A stretch of 7,107 nucleotides of DNA, taken from an uncultured Clostridia bacterium. GTDB taxonomy: Bacteria; Bacillota; Clostridia; Oscillospirales; Acutalibacteraceae. This document shows, piece by piece, positions 5,740 through 7,107 of the stretch (within the stretch, counting starts at the first letter, position 1; each line of letters opens with the position of its first letter). The DNA is taken from the NCBI GenBank assembly GCA_945868935.1, contig CAMBNE010000048.1, positions 1 through 7,107 on the forward strand, written 5' to 3'. The position numbers were made by a program, and so were the translations under genes. The notes under the pieces are model-generated. The model did not search any database. It was given only the letters and a program-made list of their open reading frames with translations, and was not told the DNA's origin.

Positions 5740-7035
5740 TTATGCTTTTGTTCCGCACTCGGGGCAGAATTTTGCGTTTTCGTTAAGCTCGGCACCGCAA
5801 TTTGTGCAGAAACGCTTTTTGGGTGCTTCGGGCTTTTTAGAGCCGCATTCCGAGCAGAACTTGCCCGTATTCACTGCACCGCAGGCACAGGTCCAGCCTC
5901 CTGCGGGAGCGGCTGTCTGAGGAGCGTTCTGCTGAGGTGCAGGCTGTTGCTGAACATATCCTGCTCCACCCTGCTGACCGTACTGCTGCTGAGGTGCGTT
6001 CTGGGGCTGATTGTACTGCTGAGGATTGGGAGTCGGGCGGTACTGCGGATTCTGCTGATAGCCGCCGAGGATATTTCCGCCTGCGCTCATACCCATTCCC
6101 ATTCCCATAAAGCCTGCCATTGCGCCGTTGGCGTTGGAGCCTGCGTCCTTAAGACCTTCGGAAATGTTGCCTGCAACGTAGCCCTGCTGAACAGCGGCGT
6201 CTGAGAGCATTGCGCCCTTGTTGCGCATATTGATGAGAGCCTGACTTTCCTCGTCGTAGGAAACCTTGATACCTACGGAAACAACCTCCATACCACGAAG
6301 CTGATTCCACTCCTCGTCAAGCGTCTGTGACATATACTTGCCGAGCTCACGGCTCTTTGATGTGATAAAGCTTATGCGGTTGCCGTCAGCCGAATACTGG
6401 TTGATTGCAGAAGCAAGAGCCTCGATAAACTCATCGCTGTACTGCTGGTTAAGCTCCTGAAAATCAACAGCTCTGTTTTCTGTGATTGCGGCTCTCGGAA
6501 TAACCTCCTGATAGAACTTGAACGGCTCGCTGATGCGTACCGAATATGTACCGTGTGCACGGATGAAAAGCTCTGAATTGTAGAAGTTATCAAAGTAGTT
6601 TATAGCGTTGGGAGTGCCGAACTTGATGTTCTTCATCTCCTGCATATTGAGGTAGAAAACTCTCTGCGACTGTGAGGGAATACCGCCGAACTTTACACGG
6701 TTAAAGGTTTCCTTGATTGTGTCGCCGAACTGTCCTGCAAAAAGCGAGGGCATTGAGCTGTTGTCTACCTTGAAGTAGCCCGGCTCTGCGGTAAAGTCAA
6801 CAATCTTTCCGCCGTCGATGAGCATCATAAACTGATTGTCATAAACGTGAATGAGTGAGCCGTTGGAAACGATGTTTTCACTGCCCTTTTTGTTCTGGCT
6901 TCTGCCGTTCTGTGTAACAAGCTGACCGGGAACAAGACAGGTGTTTTCGCCCATTGGCGACGGTTCGATGACCTCCTGCCATGAATCTGCGAGTGCTCCG
7001 CCGATTGCGCCTGTGACTGCTCTGATAATACCCAT
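5740..7035 (-). CDS. SPFH-domain protein with two C-terminal zinc ribbons (YdjI-like)
   Basis: This 431-residue protein has an SPFH (stomatin/prohibitin/flotillin/HflK-C) core at about residues 25-275, including the conserved start IEPSPMGENTCLVPGQLVTQNGR (within residues 23-45) and a terminal helix ending SQALINMRNKGA. A Gly/Met-rich stretch (303-325, GFMGMGMGMSAGG) and a Gln/Pro-rich linker (about 327-378) follow. Two zinc ribbons close the protein: C383/C385 with C394/C397 (CxC...CxxC) and C410/C413 with C424/C427. B. subtilis YdjI, an SPFH protein needed to bring PspA to the membrane, is the best-known relative; this one is about 100 residues longer than I recall for YdjI. Such proteins are often mislabelled virion core protein. 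AGGAG stands 7 bases before the ATG. It is the first gene after the 7070-7097 promoter. It lacks a clear membrane span, so membrane contact probably needs partners. Confidence 0.88.
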   Translation of the reverse strand: MGIIRAVTGAIGGALADSWQEVIEPSPMGENTCLVPGQLVTQNGRSQNKKGSENIVSNGSLIHVYDNQFMMLIDGGKIVDFTAEPGYFKVDNSSMPSLFAGQFGDTIKETFNRVKFGGIPSQSQRVFYLNMQEMKNIKFGTPNAINYFDNFYNSELFIRAHGTYSVRISEPFKFYQEVIPRAAITENRAVDFQELNQQYSDEFIEALASAINQYSADGNRISFITSKSRELGKYMSQTLDEEWNQLRGMEVVSVGIKVSYDEESQALINMRNKGAMLSDAAVQQGYVAGNISEGLKDAGSNANGAMAGFMGMGMGMSAGGNILGGYQQNPQYRPTPNPQQYNQPQNAPQQQYGQQGGAGYVQQQPAPQQNAPQTAAPAGGWTCACGAVNTGKFCSECGSKKPEAPKKRFCTNCGAELNENAKFCPECGTKA

Positions 7036-7069
7036 AGTGATTCTCCTTTTTTATTAATTTTATAAGTAA

Positions 7070-7097
7070 ATGATAAAAAGTGTTTCTTTTTAATCAA
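7070..7097 (-). promoter_or_regulatory. Sigma-A-like promoter of the SPFH/zinc-ribbon/TPM operon
   Basis: The minus strand reads TTGATT (7097-7092), 16 bases, then TATCAT (7075-7070), 35 bases before the ATG. It matches the vegetative consensus in 4 of 6 and 5 of 6 positions. I see no sigma-W type TGAAAC/CGTA pair, the type that controls the B. subtilis operon. The window ends 10 bases upstream, so operators further out are not visible. Confidence 0.55.
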
Positions 7098-7107
7098 ACG
7101 TGTGTAC

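Noticed and set aside
5740..7035. Possible prophage origin, since YdjI-like proteins are often annotated as virion core proteins.
   Set aside because: The neighbours are YdjG- and YdjH-like membrane proteins and no phage structural, integrase or lysis gene is visible; the label comes from a distant SPFH similarity.

Overview
The window looks like chromosome from an anaerobic, low-to-moderate GC Bacillota, most likely a clostridial lineage of the Ruminococcaceae/Oscillospiraceae type. The basis is [FeFe]-hydrogenase maturation genes, a Firmicute-type phage-shock-like membrane module, AGGAG-type ribosome binding sites, and short intergenic repeats typical of gut clostridia. The lineage is an inference and cannot be fixed from sequence alone. 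All six genes I can support lie on the minus strand, so transcription runs from the high coordinates to the low ones.

Region 1 (7107 to 3538) is a three-gene envelope-stress-like module. It begins with a good sigma-A-like promoter (7070-7097). The first gene encodes an SPFH-domain protein with two C-terminal zinc ribbons (5740-7035). Next comes a protein with two zinc ribbons and a C-terminal membrane anchor (4350-5453), then a secreted/membrane TPM-domain protein (3538-4353) that overlaps its neighbour by 4 bp. The trio corresponds to Bacillus subtilis YdjI, YdjG and YdjH, which connect PspA to the membrane. Here the order is I-G-H, and no pspA lies in the window.

Region 2 (3537 to 132) is a [FeFe]-hydrogenase maturation cluster. 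It holds a small TM1266-family protein (3106-3366), then hydE (1649-2692), then hydG (132-1559). HydG makes the CO- and cyanide-bearing iron synthon from tyrosine and HydE processes it toward the H-cluster diiron site. hydF and a structural hydrogenase are not in the window. The 171-bp gap between the two clusters holds a candidate promoter, two copies of a pair of heptamer motifs, and an intrinsic terminator hairpin whose U-tract touches the ribosome binding site of the TM1266-like gene. That layout suggests conditional read-through.

The third layer is repeats. One composite element (265-340 bp in its two complete copies) with heptamer arrays as inverted-repeat ends occurs three times (1-130 partial, 2736-3075, 5470-5734). 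All copies have the same orientation, and each has its right end within 1-30 bp of the stop codon of a minus-strand gene. Its middle differs between copies: one carries a 79-bp nested palindrome, another only a 7-bp-stem hairpin. A different heptamer repeat sits between hydE and hydG. I see no tRNA, rRNA, CRISPR array, transposase or phage structural gene.
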